Below, piece after piece: positions 8,737 through 18,215 of a stretch of DNA of 64,000 nt. The number at the start of each line of letters is the position of its first letter. The first letter of the stretch is position 1. Both the position numbers and the translations under genes were made by a program. Location of the stretch: NCBI RefSeq assembly GCF_018069565.1, contig NZ_JAGPNL010000002.1, forward strand, positions 496,001 to 560,000, read 5' to 3'. This DNA is from Streptomyces tagetis. GTDB lineage: Bacteria; Actinomycetota; Actinomycetes; Streptomycetales; Streptomycetaceae. Under the pieces are notes generated by a model that ran no database searches, was not told where the DNA came from, and worked only from the letters and a program-made list of their open reading frames with translations.

Positions 8737-10329
8737 TCAGCCGGTGCCCTCCCCGCCCTCCGGCCCGCACGAACTGCCGTCGGGCGGCAGGGAGCCGTAG
8801 AGCAGGAAGTCGTCCACCTTGCGGTGCACGCAGCGCGAGGAGGCGTAGCCGGTGTGGCCCTCGGAGCGGTTGTCGAGGACCACGGCCGAGGACCCGAGCC
8901 GCTCGGCCGTCTCCACGGTCCAGCGGTACGGCGTCGCCGGGTCGCCGCGCGTGCCCACGAGCAGCATCTTCGCCGTGTCCACGTCCTTGACCCGCTCGCG
9001 GATGTAGTCGGTGCCCGCGGGGCGCCCGTAACACATCAGGACCTGGGTGAGCCGGTAGCGGCCGAAGACCGGGGAGGCCGCCTCGTACCGCTCGCGCAGC
9101 GGGCCCAGGGAGCGCAGCACCCGGTCGGCGCCGGGCCGGTCGGGGTCGTCCGCGCAGTTGATCGCCATCAGGGCCGAGGGGAGGTTGTCGCGGGGGACGT
9201 CCTCCTCGTCGGTGAGCCCGCCGCCGTCCCGCCCGCTCCCGGCGGACCGGAGGGGGAGGCCGACACCGCCCGAGACGAAGTTCTCCAGCCCCCGGGTGTC
9301 GCCGTCGTCGGTGAGCTGCCCGATCGCCCGCTCCAGCGAGGGCCACAGCTCCCGGCTGTACAGGCCCTGCACGATCGCGCCCACCAGGTCCTGCCCGGTG
9401 AACTCCTGCCCCAGCGCGGTCGGCACCGGGTCGGCGTCGAGCGAGCGCACCAGCCGGACCACCTGGCGGCGCGCGTCGCGGGCGTCCTGGCCGAACGGGC
9501 ACGCGATGTCCTCGACGCACCAGTCGAGGAAGTGCTCCAGCGCCGTCTGCTGGCCCCGCGCCCCGGCGAGCCCCTGCTCGGCCAGCGGTTCGGTCAGCGT
9601 GTCCACACCGTCCAGCGCCATCCGGCCCACCCGGTCGGGGAACCGGGCCGCGTACACCGCGCCCAGCCGGGTCCCGTAGGAGAAGCCCAGGTAGGTGAGG
9701 CGGTCGTCGCCGAGCGCCGCGCGGATGACGTCCATGTCGCGGGCGGAGTCGACCGTGCCGATGTGCCGCAGGACGGGCCCGGAGTGCCGGGCGCACTCGG
9801 CGGCGGCGTCCCGCAGCCGCCCCAGCACGGCCCGCGGGTCGGCCATGTCCTGGTCCCCGCCGGTGGCCTCCATGATCTTCTCGGTGGCCGGGCCGCAGGT
9901 CACCGGCGAGGACCGGCCGACGCCGCGCGGGTCGAAGCCGACCACGTCGTAGCCGTTGGTCAGCGGCATGAACGCCTTGCCCGCGGAGGCGAGCGCGCTG
10001 ACGCCGGAACCGCCCGGCCCGCCGAAGTTCAGCACCACCGAGCCGCGCGCGGGACCGGTCGCCCGGTAGCGGGCGAGGGCCAGGTCGAGGGTGCCCGCGC
10101 CGGGCCGGGCGTAGTCCAGCGGGACGGTGACCTTGCCGCACTGGAGGTCCTTCGGCACCTCCAGTCCCCGGCAGGCCGACCATCGGACCTTCTGGTCGTA
10201 GAAGCGGGACAGGCCGGGTCCCCCGTCCTGAGCGGCGGCGGGCACACCCGCGCCGAGCAGTGCCAGGCCGAGCGCGCCGGTGGCCGCGCGGCGTCGGACC
10301 GAGGACCGTATCGACAGCTTGGCCGGCAT
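8737..10329 (-). CDS. Secreted tripeptidyl aminopeptidase, alpha/beta hydrolase
   Basis: Extracellular serine peptidase of the Streptomyces Tap/SlpD/SlpE type, 530 residues; these remove tripeptides from protein N-termini. The signal peptide has RSSVRRR, then a hydrophobic core and a VPAAA cleavage region near 34. The oxyanion motif is LNFGGPGGSG. The catalytic triad can be placed as Ser in GFSYGTR (about 217), Asp in GTRGDPATPY (about 461) and His in EGHTGYASSRC (about 490). Cysteines in the mature part suit an exported enzyme. The preceding ribosome site is weak but the ATG at 10329 opens a complete signal peptide. It diverges from the chaplin gene across 319 nt. Confidence 0.9.
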   Translation of the reverse strand: MPAKLSIRSSVRRRAATGALGLALLGAGVPAAAQDGGPGLSRFYDQKVRWSACRGLEVPKDLQCGKVTVPLDYARPGAGTLDLALARYRATGPARGSVVLNFGGPGGSGVSALASAGKAFMPLTNGYDVVGFDPRGVGRSSPVTCGPATEKIMEATGGDQDMADPRAVLGRLRDAAAECARHSGPVLRHIGTVDSARDMDVIRAALGDDRLTYLGFSYGTRLGAVYAARFPDRVGRMALDGVDTLTEPLAEQGLAGARGQQTALEHFLDWCVEDIACPFGQDARDARRQVVRLVRSLDADPVPTALGQEFTGQDLVGAIVQGLYSRELWPSLERAIGQLTDDGDTRGLENFVSGGVGLPLRSAGSGRDGGGLTDEEDVPRDNLPSALMAINCADDPDRPGADRVLRSLGPLRERYEAASPVFGRYRLTQVLMCYGRPAGTDYIRERVKDVDTAKMLLVGTRGDPATPYRWTVETAERLGSSAVVLDNRSEGHTGYASSRCVHRKVDDFLLYGSLPPDGSSCGPEGGEGTG

Positions 10330-10570
10330 CGATGCCTCCCGGGCGCCCCGTCGCGGACCGGTCGTCGACGCCCTCGCTCACCATAAGCGGGCGCCGCGGG
10401 GCTCGCCTCCGGGCACATCAGGGGCCGCGCCCGGTGCCGCGCGCCGGCCGTTCCCGCACCGCGCGCCGGGCCGGACTCGTCCCGCGCGCCGGGGCCCGTC
10501 CGGTGCGGCGCGGGCCGTCTTCACGGCACGTTCGAGGCCGGCCACCCGATGGGGTGAAAGGCCGGGGGGC

Positions 10571-10599
10571 CATAACCCGGCGCGGGGGCTCGGCGTTTA
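10571..10599 (+). promoter_or_regulatory. Candidate BldN-type promoter of the chaplin gene
   Basis: CATAAC (10571-10576), 17 nt, then CGTTTA (10594-10599), about 50 nt before the chaplin start. The SigBldN consensus known for chaplin genes is CGTAAC-N16-CGTTGA, so this differs by a few bases and one nucleotide of spacing. The rest of the 319-nt gap 10330-10648 shows only short G/C inverted repeats. Confidence 0.45.
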
Positions 10600-10648
10600 C
10601 CCGGTGCGGGCGAGTGCCCGTGAGCAAAGTCTGGAAGGCAGGGACCTG

Positions 10649-11329
10649 ATGAGAAGGGTGACCCGAACCGGTGTCCTCGCCGTCGCCGCCTCCGGGGCGA
10701 TGGCCGTGACGCTCCCGGCGTGCGCGGCCTTCGCGGCCGACGGCGCCACGGCGGACGGTACCGCGGCCGGTTCCCCCGGAGTGCTCTCCGGCAACACCGT
10801 CCAGCTCCCGGTGGACATCCCGGTGAACGTGTGCGGGAACACGGTCGACGTGGTGGGGCTCCTCAACCCCGCCATGGGCAACCGCTGCGCCAACGTCTCG
10901 GACGGCGGCCACGCGGCGGGCGGCGGCAGCTCCGGCGGAGCCGTCGCCGAGGGCGTGGCCGAGGACTCGCCCGGCGTGCTCTCCGGCAACGGGGTGCAGT
11001 TGCCGGTGCACGTCCCGGTCAACGCGACCGGCAACAGCGTGAACGTGGTCGGGATCGGCAACCCGGTCTTCGGCAACGAGTCGGTGAACACCACCGGCGA
11101 GCGCCCCGAGCGGCCCCAGCGCCCGGAGCGTCCGGCGCCGGAGCCGCCCGCGCCCGCCGAGCACCGCGCCCCGCCCCGGCCGGCCCCGCGGGCCGAGCCG
11201 CCGCAGACCACGGCGTCGCTCGCCCACACCGGCACGGACGAGGCGCTGCCGCTGCTCGCGGGCGGGGCGGCCCTGGTCCTCGGCGGCGCGGTCCTCTACC
11301 GGCGCTTCCGCCACCACGCGGCGGCCTGA
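10649..11329 (+). CDS. chpB: Long chaplin with LAXTG cell-wall sorting signal
   Basis: Surface protein of 226 residues; long chaplins are anchored to the wall by sortase and help assemble the hydrophobic coat on aerial hyphae. It has a signal peptide (1-30, ending AFA-AD). Chaplin domain 1 lies at about 42-82 (SPGVLSGNTVQLPVDIPVN, then VCGNTVDVVGLLNPAMGNRC). Domain 2 lies at about 108-148 (SPGVLSGNGVQLPVHVPVN, then ATGNSVNVVGIGNPVFGN). A Pro/Glu/Arg spacer, LAHTG (191-195), a hydrophobic helix and the basic tail RRFRHH follow. Domain 1 keeps the usual Cys pair; domain 2 has Ala/Glu instead. The start has GGAAGG about 12 nt and GGGA 6 nt upstream. The chpB symbol follows family plus gene order. 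Confidence 0.92.
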   Translation: MRRVTRTGVLAVAASGAMAVTLPACAAFAADGATADGTAAGSPGVLSGNTVQLPVDIPVNVCGNTVDVVGLLNPAMGNRCANVSDGGHAAGGGSSGGAVAEGVAEDSPGVLSGNGVQLPVHVPVNATGNSVNVVGIGNPVFGNESVNTTGERPERPQRPERPAPEPPAPAEHRAPPRPAPRAEPPQTTASLAHTGTDEALPLLAGGAALVLGGAVLYRRFRHHAAA

Positions 11330-11400
11330 CCGGACCGCCCTCGCGCCGGTCCCGGCCCCACACGGGACGGCGCGGCCCTCACCCGGCCGGCGCACGGCTG

Positions 11401-11448
11401 ACCCGGTCCGCGCGCCACCCGGTCCGAGCCCCACCCGGTCCGCGCGCC
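11401..11448. repeat. Three tandem 16-bp repeats after the chaplin gene
   Basis: ACCCGGTCCGCGCGCC, ACCCGGTCCGAGCCCC and ACCCGGTCCGCGCGCC stand head to tail. Copies 1 and 3 are identical. The array ends 16 nt before the convergent deaminase stop codon. The unit length equals that of the array at 4652-4699, which is also in a convergent gap, although the sequences differ. Confidence 0.75.
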
Positions 11449-11464
11449 CCTGCCGAACCCCGGC

Positions 11465-11944
11465 TCAGGCGCCGTGGAACCGGCGGTGCAAGGCGCGGAT
11501 CTCCGCCGTCAGTTCCGGCACCGGCCCCTCCACCACCACGTCCGGCGCCACCTCGCCGACCGGCAGCGTCCGCACCGGAGGCCGCCCCACGCCCAGCTCG
11601 TCCAGCCAGCCGGCCAGTTGCGCCGACGAGGCGACGTACACGATGCGCCCGAGGCCCACCCACGCGTGCGCCGCGGCACACATGGGGCAGTGCTCACCGG
11701 AGGTGTAGACCGTCGCCGCCGCCCGCTCGGGCTCGCTCATGTGGGCCGCCGCCCAGCGCGCCAGCTCGAACTCCGGATGCCGGGTGCGGTCACCCGAGGC
11801 CACCCGGTTGTGGTCCTCGGCCAGTACGGTGCCGTCCGCGCCGACCAGCACCGAGCCGAACGGCTCGTCGCCCGCCTCCAGCGCCTCGGCGGCCAGCTCC
11901 ACGCAGCGGCGCAGATACGTCAGTTCGGTGTCCTTCACGGCCAT
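11465..11944 (-). CDS. Nucleoside/nucleobase deaminase (CDA fold)
   Basis: Zinc-dependent deaminase of 159 residues in the cytidine/guanine/tRNA-adenosine deaminase superfamily. The zinc and proton-shuttle motif HPEFELARWAA lies near 57 and the second zinc motif EHCPMCAAAHAW near 86-90, giving the H-x-E...C-x-x-C set. Substrates are typically guanine, other purines or modified bases; the sequence does not decide. The first two residues of the common PCxxC motif read H-C, a small change outside the zinc ligands. The ATG at 11944 has GAGGAGG 9 nt upstream. The open frame extending further upstream is Arg-rich and looks non-coding. Confidence 0.85.
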   Translation of the reverse strand: MAVKDTELTYLRRCVELAAEALEAGDEPFGSVLVGADGTVLAEDHNRVASGDRTRHPEFELARWAAAHMSEPERAAATVYTSGEHCPMCAAAHAWVGLGRIVYVASSAQLAGWLDELGVGRPPVRTLPVGEVAPDVVVEGPVPELTAEIRALHRRFHGA

Positions 11945-12094
11945 GGCGTACGGCCCTCCTCGCGGTGTCGTCTCCGCCGCGAACCCTACGTCCTGCGCCG
12001 CCCGACCCCCGGTCCGGCACCGCCGACCGCGCGTGGGCGCCCGCCGTGCCCGGTCGGCCGTGCGCCCACCACCCCGTGGGCCCCGTACACGCGA

Positions 12095-12121
12095 GGCGGC
12101 ACGCCGGTCCGGCGTGCCGCC
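12095..12121 (-). terminator. Hairpin terminator after the GlsB/YeaQ-type gene
   Basis: A perfect inverted repeat, GGCGGCACGCCG facing CGGCGTGCCGCC with a 3-nt loop, 41 nt beyond the upstream gene's stop codon. Confidence 0.75.
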
Positions 12122-12161
12122 AGGCACCGCGTCGACACCCTGCCGCCCCGGGCGGGGTCCC

Positions 12162-12425
12162 TCAGCGGCCCGCCTTCGACCGGTCCAGCGCGGCCACGCC
12201 GACCGCCGCCAGGCCGATCTGTATCAGCCACTCGATCCAGTCCACGCCCTTGGTGTCGGCCACCCCGAAGGCGCTCGCGATCCACGAGCCGATCAGCGCG
12301 GCCACGATGCCGACCAGGATCGTCCACAGGACGCCGATGCGCTGGCGCCCCGGGACGACCAGCCGGCCCAGGACACCGATGATGACGCCGATGACGATGG
12401 CACTGATGATGCCGTCGATCTCCAC
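12162..12425 (-). CDS. GlsB/YeaQ/YmgE family stress membrane protein
   Basis: Small integral membrane protein of 87 residues, nearly all of it three hydrophobic helices: IISAIVIGVIIGVLGRLVVPG, WTILVGIVAALIGSWIASAFG (both read with one residue of flank) and LIQIGLAAVGVAAL. The GRLVVPGRQ turn after helix 1 is typical of the transglycosylase-associated/GlsB family, which is induced by stress; its biochemical role is unknown. The GTG start at 12425 has GAGAGGGG upstream. Its own hairpin follows the gene, so it is a separate transcript from the SPW protein gene. Confidence 0.88.
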   Translation of the reverse strand: MEIDGIISAIVIGVIIGVLGRLVVPGRQRIGVLWTILVGIVAALIGSWIASAFGVADTKGVDWIEWLIQIGLAAVGVAALDRSKAGR

Positions 12426-12532
12426 TTCCGCCCCTCTCCGTCAAGACCCCCGCGGGATTACGTCTGCCCACTGGCGGCGACGGCACTCCGCCGGAGCCCA
12501 ACCCCCTTGCCCGTACGGGTCGTTGAAGCGAA

Positions 12533-12572
12533 GGCCGCGGGCCGGCCCGGCAGTCCGGACCGGCCCGCGGCC
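12533..12572 (-). terminator. Hairpin terminator after the SPW-repeat gene
   Basis: GGCCGCGGGCCGG faces CCGGCCCGCGGCC across a 14-nt loop, 19 nt past the stop codon of the SPW-repeat gene on the minus strand. Confidence 0.7.
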
Positions 12573-12590
12573 GGGAGCGCCACTCGTGGC

Positions 12591-13031
12591 CTAGTGCCTG
12601 GGGGCGCTCCTGGCCGCCGTCCCGGCACAGACCAGCCCCAGCGCCAGGGCCAGGCCGCCGATCACGGCGTTGTTCCAGATGACGCCGGCGTCCGGGTGGG
12701 TGCCGACGATCCATGGCGAGATGATCATCCACACGCCGACCGCGCACATCGCCCAGCTCAGGCCGTACATGCGTTCCGGGGCCCGGGTGAAGCCGAGGGC
12801 CAGCAGACCGATGGCGACGCCGATGATCAGGTTGTGCGCCACCAGCGGCGGCTGGTTGGCGGTGAAGTGGACGATCCACGGGGACACGGCACAGTAGAGG
12901 CCGAGCAGGAACACCGGCCCGTCCACGAGTGCCACGTCGCGGCCACCGAGCATACGGGCGTAGCGGGCCCGCATCTCCGGGGCGTCGGGATGGGTGGCGA
13001 TGTCACCTCTTGAGTGCGAGACGTTGGCCAT
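12591..13031 (-). CDS. SPW-repeat membrane protein
   Basis: Membrane protein of 146 residues with two SPW repeats. Each has a helix ending in SPWIV (AVSPWIVHF, then IISPWIVGT) followed by a second helix (NLIIGVAIGLLALGF and NAVIGGLALALGLVCAG). The first 40 residues are hydrophilic and probably cytoplasmic. The family occurs widely in actinobacteria; its function is unknown. AAGGAG lies 7 nt before the ATG. It is divergent from the chitinase gene. Confidence 0.88.
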   Translation of the reverse strand: MANVSHSRGDIATHPDAPEMRARYARMLGGRDVALVDGPVFLLGLYCAVSPWIVHFTANQPPLVAHNLIIGVAIGLLALGFTRAPERMYGLSWAMCAVGVWMIISPWIVGTHPDAGVIWNNAVIGGLALALGLVCAGTAARSAPRH

Positions 13032-13439
13032 GAGTCGTCTCCTTCGTGACTGGCAAGGCCTATCGCGGCGGACGATCCGAACTCACGCCGCGCACATCCA
13101 TTGTGCTCTTATTCGCCCCTTATGTGTAGGTCTGGGACGGGTGGGAGATGCCCGCGATCCGGTACGCAACGGTCACCGCGTCCCCGGTGTGCGCGGGTCG
13201 GGGGGATTGTCGGCCAACTCCGCCCGGCGCGGGGCCGGTTCGGCTTCGCTGAAGGGAAACGGCCGGAATTGGTCTACACCCTTGACTGGTACAGACCAAC
13301 GCGGTTGAGTGTCGTCCCCACCCCCCACCACGGTCGCCCCACGCCGTGGCCGGCCCGGCCGGCCCGTGCGTACGAGGCCGCCGCCGCGCCCTTCCCCCCG
13401 GCGCGGGAGCGACCGTGCTCCGACAAGGAGGCAGTACCT
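13032..13439. other. Divergent intergenic region, SPW gene and chitinase
   Basis: A 408-nt gap with comparatively low GC around 13090-13130 (TTGTGCTCTTATTCG). It should hold the promoters of both flanking genes. Apart from the paired DasR-type sites at 13270-13300, no gene or hairpin is convincing. Confidence 0.6.
13270..13300 (+). promoter_or_regulatory. Paired chitinase-type direct repeats / DasR-like sites
   Basis: TGGTCTACACCC (13270-13281) and TGGTACAGACCA (13287-13298) each match 10 of 12 positions of the TGGTCTAGACCA core. They start 17 bp apart. Streptomyces chitinase promoters are known to carry such 12-bp direct repeats overlapping DasR responsive elements, giving repression until chito-oligomers or GlcNAc signals appear. 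Placement about 140 nt before the chitinase start fits. Confidence 0.75.
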
Positions 13440-14333
13440 GTGTCGAGACGCCGTATCTCCGCCCTGGTGACCGTGCTCGCCCTCGCCGGCGCCGTCCCCG
13501 CGCTGCTGCCGGCCACCCCGGCGTCCGCCGCGTCGTGCTCCAGCTACCCGAACTGGTCGGCCGGCACCTACTACAACGCGGGCGACATCGTCCGCTACAC
13601 GGACGGCAAGGCGTACATCGCCGAGCACGCCAACCCGGGCTACGACCCGATCATCAGCACCTGGTACTGGGACCCGTACGCCTGCGAGGACGGCGGCTCC
13701 CAGACGCCGGTCGGCGACTTCGTGGTCAGCGAGTCCCAGTTCAACCAGATGTTCCCGGGCCGGAACTCCTTCTACAGCTACAGTGGGCTGACCGCGGCGC
13801 TCAGCGCCTACCCGGGCTTCGCCAAGACCGGCGGCGACGCGACGAAGAAGCAGGAGGCCGCCGCCTTCCTCGCCAACGTCAGCCACGAGACCGGCGGTCT
13901 CGTGCACGTCGTCGAGCAGAACACCGCCAACTACCCGCACTACTGCGACTGGGGCCAGCCCTACGGCTGCCCGGCCGGACAGGCCGCCTACTACGGCCGC
14001 GGCCCGATCCAGTTGAGCTGGAACTTCAACTACAAGGCGGCCGGCGACGCCCTCGGCATCGACCTGCTGGGCAACCCCTGGCTGGTCCAGAACGACTCGG
14101 CCGTCGCCTGGAAGACCGCGCTGTGGTACTGGAACACCCAGTCCGGGCCCGGCAGCATGACCGGCCACAACGCCATGGTCAACGGGGCCGGCTTCGGCCA
14201 GACGATCCGCTCCATCAACGGTTCCCTGGAGTGCGACGGCCGCAACCCCGCGCAGGTCCAGAGCCGTGTGAGCACCTACCAGCGGTTCGCGCAGATCCTC
14301 GGTGTCGACCCGGGCGGCAACCTCTACTGCTGA
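13440..14333 (+). CDS. chiF: Secreted family-19 chitinase with chitin-binding domain
   Basis: Extracellular endo-chitinase, 297 residues. The signal peptide (1-31, RRR then a hydrophobic core, cleaved near ASA-AS) leads to a family 5/12-type chitin-binding module (about 34-79: YPNWSAGTYYNAGDIV, AYIAEHANPG, STWYWDPY). The GH19 catalytic domain (about 92-297) has the general acid Glu in SHETGG (about 150), YYGRGPIQLSWNFNY and NPAQVQSR. The GTG start is preceded by AAGGAGG at 8 nt. Control by DasR is suggested by the upstream repeats. The chiF name reflects GH19 type plus gene order; ChiG is the other GH19 enzyme in S. coelicolor. Confidence 0.93.
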   Translation: MSRRRISALVTVLALAGAVPALLPATPASAASCSSYPNWSAGTYYNAGDIVRYTDGKAYIAEHANPGYDPIISTWYWDPYACEDGGSQTPVGDFVVSESQFNQMFPGRNSFYSYSGLTAALSAYPGFAKTGGDATKKQEAAAFLANVSHETGGLVHVVEQNTANYPHYCDWGQPYGCPAGQAAYYGRGPIQLSWNFNYKAAGDALGIDLLGNPWLVQNDSAVAWKTALWYWNTQSGPGSMTGHNAMVNGAGFGQTIRSINGSLECDGRNPAQVQSRVSTYQRFAQILGVDPGGNLYC

Positions 14334-14480
14334 CCCGCTCCAGGCACCGGCGGCGCCGTCCGTCCCCCGCGCAGGCTCCAGCCCGCCGCGGCGGACGGGC
14401 GGCGCCGCCCCCGTTTCCGGCCGGGAAGGGGCCCCGGACCCGCCCGCGGGCGCACCCCGGGGCCCGGACTGGTGCCCAGG

Positions 14481-14496
14481 CAGTTTTACGTATAAC
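14481..14496 (+). promoter_or_regulatory. Possible -10 region before adenosine deaminase
   Basis: An AT-rich island, CAGTTTTACGTATAAC, ends in a TATAAC hexamer 95 nt before the add start, in an otherwise G/C-rich 258-nt gap (14334-14591). No good -35 was found at 17 nt, so the assignment is weak. Confidence 0.3.
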
Positions 14497-14591
14497 CTCT
14501 CCCGTCACCGCCGTCCCGACGGCTCCGGCGCCCACCCCCAGCCGTCGGCCCGCCGCGTGACCCTTCGAACGACCTGCCGAGGAACACCCGC

Positions 14592-15689
14592 ATGACCGCG
14601 CCCCGCATCGACACCGACACCCTCCGCGCCCTGCCCAAGGCCGTACTCCACGACCACCTCGACGGCGGACTGCGCCCCGAGACCGTGGTCGAGCTGGCGG
14701 ACGCCGTGGGCCACCCCCTGCCCACCACCGACCCCGGCGAACTGGCCGCCTGGTACTACGAGGCCGCCAACTCGGGCGACCTGGTGCGCTACATCGCCAC
14801 CTTCGAGCACACCCTCGCCGTGATGCAGACCCGCGAGGGGCTGCTGCGCACCGCCGAGGAGTACGTCCTCGACCTCGCCGCCGACGGCGTCGTCTACGCC
14901 GAGGTCCGCTACGCCCCCGAGCTGATGCTCCGCGGGGGGCTCACCCTCGCCGAGGTCGTCGAGACCGTCCAGGAGGGGCTGGCCGCCGGCATGGCCAAGG
15001 CCGCGGCCGAGGGCACGCCGGTCCGGGTCGGCACCCTGCTCTGCGGCATGCGGATGTTCGACCGCACCCGCGCCACCGCCGACCTCGCGGTCGCCTTCCG
15101 CGACGCCGGGGTCGTCGGCTTCGACATCGCCGGCGCCGAGGACGGCTTCCCGCCCGCCGACCACCTCGACGCCTTCGAGCACCTGCGGCGCGAGAACGTG
15201 CCCTTCACCATCCACGCCGGCGAGGCGCACGGGCTGCCCAGCATCCACCAGGCCCTCCAGGTGTGCGGCGCCCAGCGCATCGGCCACGGCGTGCGCATCA
15301 CCGACGACATCCCCGACCTCGCCGCCGGCAAGCTGGGCCGCCTCGCCGGCTGGGTCCGCGACCGCCGCATCGCCCTGGAGATGTGCCCGACCTCCAACCT
15401 CCAGACCGGCGCGGCCACCTCCATCGCCGAGCACCCGATCACCGCGCTCAAGGACCTCGGCTTCCGGGTCACCCTCAACACCGACAACCGGCTGGTCTCG
15501 GGCACGACGATGACCCGCGAGATGTCCCTGCTGGTCGAGGAGGCCGGCTGGACCGCGGCCGACCTGCGCACGGTCACCGTGAACGCCCTCAAGAGCGCCT
15601 TCATCCCCTACGACGAGCGCCGGGCGCTGATCGAGGACGTCGTCCTGCCGGGCTACGCGGCGCTGCCGCGGACGAGCCCGCGGACGTAG
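14592..15689 (+). CDS. add: Adenosine deaminase
   Basis: Cytoplasmic zinc enzyme of purine salvage that converts adenosine (and deoxyadenosine) to inosine; 365 residues, the usual length. Metal ligands and catalytic residues are in place: HDHLDGG (H20, H22), HAGEAHG (H207, E210), RIGHGVRI, and [10 protein letters not shown] (D298). It has a normal ribosome site (GAGGAACACCCGC before ATG). Its last 37 nt overlap the end of the convergent DinB-type gene, so transcripts from the two genes are antisense at their 3' ends. Confidence 0.95.
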   Translation: MTAPRIDTDTLRALPKAVLHDHLDGGLRPETVVELADAVGHPLPTTDPGELAAWYYEAANSGDLVRYIATFEHTLAVMQTREGLLRTAEEYVLDLAADGVVYAEVRYAPELMLRGGLTLAEVVETVQEGLAAGMAKAAAEGTPVRVGTLLCGMRMFDRTRATADLAVAFRDAGVVGFDIAGAEDGFPPADHLDAFEHLRRENVPFTIHAGEAHGLPSIHQALQVCGAQRIGHGVRITDDIPDLAAGKLGRLAGWVRDRRIALEMCPTSNLQTGAATSIAEHPITALKDLGFRVTLNTDNRLVSGTTMTREMSLLVEEAGWTAADLRTVTVNALKSAFIPYDERRALIEDVVLPGYAALPRTSPRT

Positions 15690-16168
15690 GCGGCCTGTCC
15701 GACGTGCTGGAGATCGTCGGACAGGACGCTGACCAGCCGCACCCCGAGGGTGACCGGCGGGTCCCACCCCTCGTCCACCACCTCGTCCAGCTCCTTCGCG
15801 GTCAGCGAGCGCAGCGCGCCCACCGTCCGTTCGTGCACGGCGTCGTGGTAGCCGGTCAGCAGGCCGGGGGAGCCGACCCGGACCGAAGCGACCTTCGCCG
15901 GGGTGTGGCCGTACCCGGTGTCGTGGCGCGGCAGGCCCAGCCCGAAGTGCTCCGCCCAGCCCTCGGCGATCCACACCTGGTCGAGGCCGAAGGCGTCGGC
16001 GACGTGGTCGTCCTGCACCCGGGTGAGGTGCCAGACGAGCCAGGCCACGGAGTTGGCGCGGTCGGTCGGGCGGGCGTGGAGCGCGTCGGGTCCGAGGCCC
16101 TCGACGGCGGCGTGGACCTCTTCCCGGACGCGGCTGTAGCCCTCGATGAGGATGTCCTTCGCGTGCAT
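15653..16168 (-). CDS. DinB/DUF664-type four-helix-bundle protein
   Basis: Soluble protein of 171 residues in the DinB/DUF664 superfamily, often thiol (mycothiol)-dependent enzymes in actinobacteria. Family features include [22 protein letters not shown] (H in WHLTR, H in DDH) and a C-terminal [16 protein letters not shown], which supplies the third histidine. The three histidines suggest a metal site, but no reaction can be named. It follows the LysR gene in direction, but 25 nt separate them in the wrong order for an operon with the reductase. Confidence 0.75.
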   Translation of the reverse strand: MHAKDILIEGYSRVREEVHAAVEGLGPDALHARPTDRANSVAWLVWHLTRVQDDHVADAFGLDQVWIAEGWAEHFGLGLPRHDTGYGHTPAKVASVRVGSPGLLTGYHDAVHERTVGALRSLTAKELDEVVDEGWDPPVTLGVRLVSVLSDDLQHVGQAAYVRGLVRGSAA

Positions 16169-16193
16169 GCCTCCACCATGGCGCAGCCGGGCC

Positions 16194-17078
16194 TCAGCCG
16201 CTCCCCGTCTCCAGCAGCGCCAGCAGGGCCCGCGCCGCCGGACTGATCGCCTGCGGGGGCGGGGAGAGGGCGATGGTCTCGTAGAGGGTCCGGCCGCTGT
16301 CCTGGAGCGGGAGCGAGGTCAGGGACGCCCGCTTGTGCCGGAAGTGGCGCGGCACGACCGCGATGCCGAGGTCCTCGTCGATCAGGTCGAGCAGCCCGTG
16401 CACGTCGTTCACCTCCAGGGCGACACTGCGCCGGACGCCCGCGGCGGCGAAGACGGCGTCGGTGACCCGGCGCGGTCCCCAGTCCGGGTGGAAGTCGACG
16501 AACACCTCGTCGGCGAGGTCGCCGGGGGCGAGCACCGCCCCGCCGGCCGCGAGGCGGTGGCCGGGATGGCAGAGCACGGTCATCGGCTCCGCCGCCAGCG
16601 ACGCGGAGCGCAACTGGTCGGTGTCGGCCCGCGTCCGGTAGGCGAAGGCCAGATCCAGCCGCCCGGCCGCCACCTCCTCCGCCAGCTCGCCCGAGCCCGC
16701 CTGCCGCAGCCGGATCTCCACGTCCGGGTGGCGCCGGCGGAACGCGGCCAGCAGCCCCGCCACATGGACCCCGGCGACGCACTGCTCGGTGCCCAGCGAC
16801 AGCGTGCCGCGCAGGACGCCCTGCACGGCCGCGACCGCCTCGTGCGCCGCCCGGACCTGGGCGAGGACGCGCCGCGCCTCGCCCAGCAGGGCCCGGCCCG
16901 CCTCGGTCAGCGTCACCCGGCGCGTGGTCCGGACGAACAGGGGCGCCCGCAGCTCCCGCTCCAGCGCCCGGATGGAGGCCGACAGGCCGGACTGGGAGAC
17001 CAGCAGCCGTTCCGCCGCGCGGGTGAAGTGCCGGTCCTCGGCGACCGCCACGAAGTGCTGGAGATGGCGCAGTTCCAT
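16194..17078 (-). CDS. LysR-family transcriptional regulator
   Basis: DNA-binding regulator of 294 residues. The N-terminal winged HTH (1-60) reads MELRHLQHFVAVAEDRHFTR, then AAERLLVSQSGLSASIRALE. A periplasmic-binding-protein-like effector domain follows (about 90-294; LSLGTEQCVAGVHVAGLL, VFVDFHPDWGPRRV). It is divergent from an aldo-keto reductase gene across 126 nt. That region contains an inverted repeat suited to LysR binding, so the reductase is the probable target. The inducer is unknown. Confidence 0.9.
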   Translation of the reverse strand: MELRHLQHFVAVAEDRHFTRAAERLLVSQSGLSASIRALERELRAPLFVRTTRRVTLTEAGRALLGEARRVLAQVRAAHEAVAAVQGVLRGTLSLGTEQCVAGVHVAGLLAAFRRRHPDVEIRLRQAGSGELAEEVAAGRLDLAFAYRTRADTDQLRSASLAAEPMTVLCHPGHRLAAGGAVLAPGDLADEVFVDFHPDWGPRRVTDAVFAAAGVRRSVALEVNDVHGLLDLIDEDLGIAVVPRHFRHKRASLTSLPLQDSGRTLYETIALSPPPQAISPAARALLALLETGSG

Positions 17079-17098
17079 GATTGAGAAGCGTATCCGCT

Positions 17099-17114
17099 GA
17101 ATCCCATCGGATTC
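17099..17114. promoter_or_regulatory. Inverted repeat between LysR and aldo-keto reductase genes
   Basis: GAATCC-CATC-GGATTC is a perfect 6-4-6 inverted repeat 21 nt upstream of the LysR start. Its size and position fit a LysR recognition site controlling both divergent genes. Confidence 0.55.
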
Positions 17115-17204
17115 TTCTGTTGGACCACTGCCCGCAGGCCACGCCAGAGTGGGAGCGGTCCCTCTCCCGCCCGTACCCGGGTGCCAACCCCCTCAGGAGT
17201 CGCG

Positions 17205-18197
<993 letters not shown>

Positions 18198-18215
18198 CCC
18201 GGCAGCCTCCCGCCC

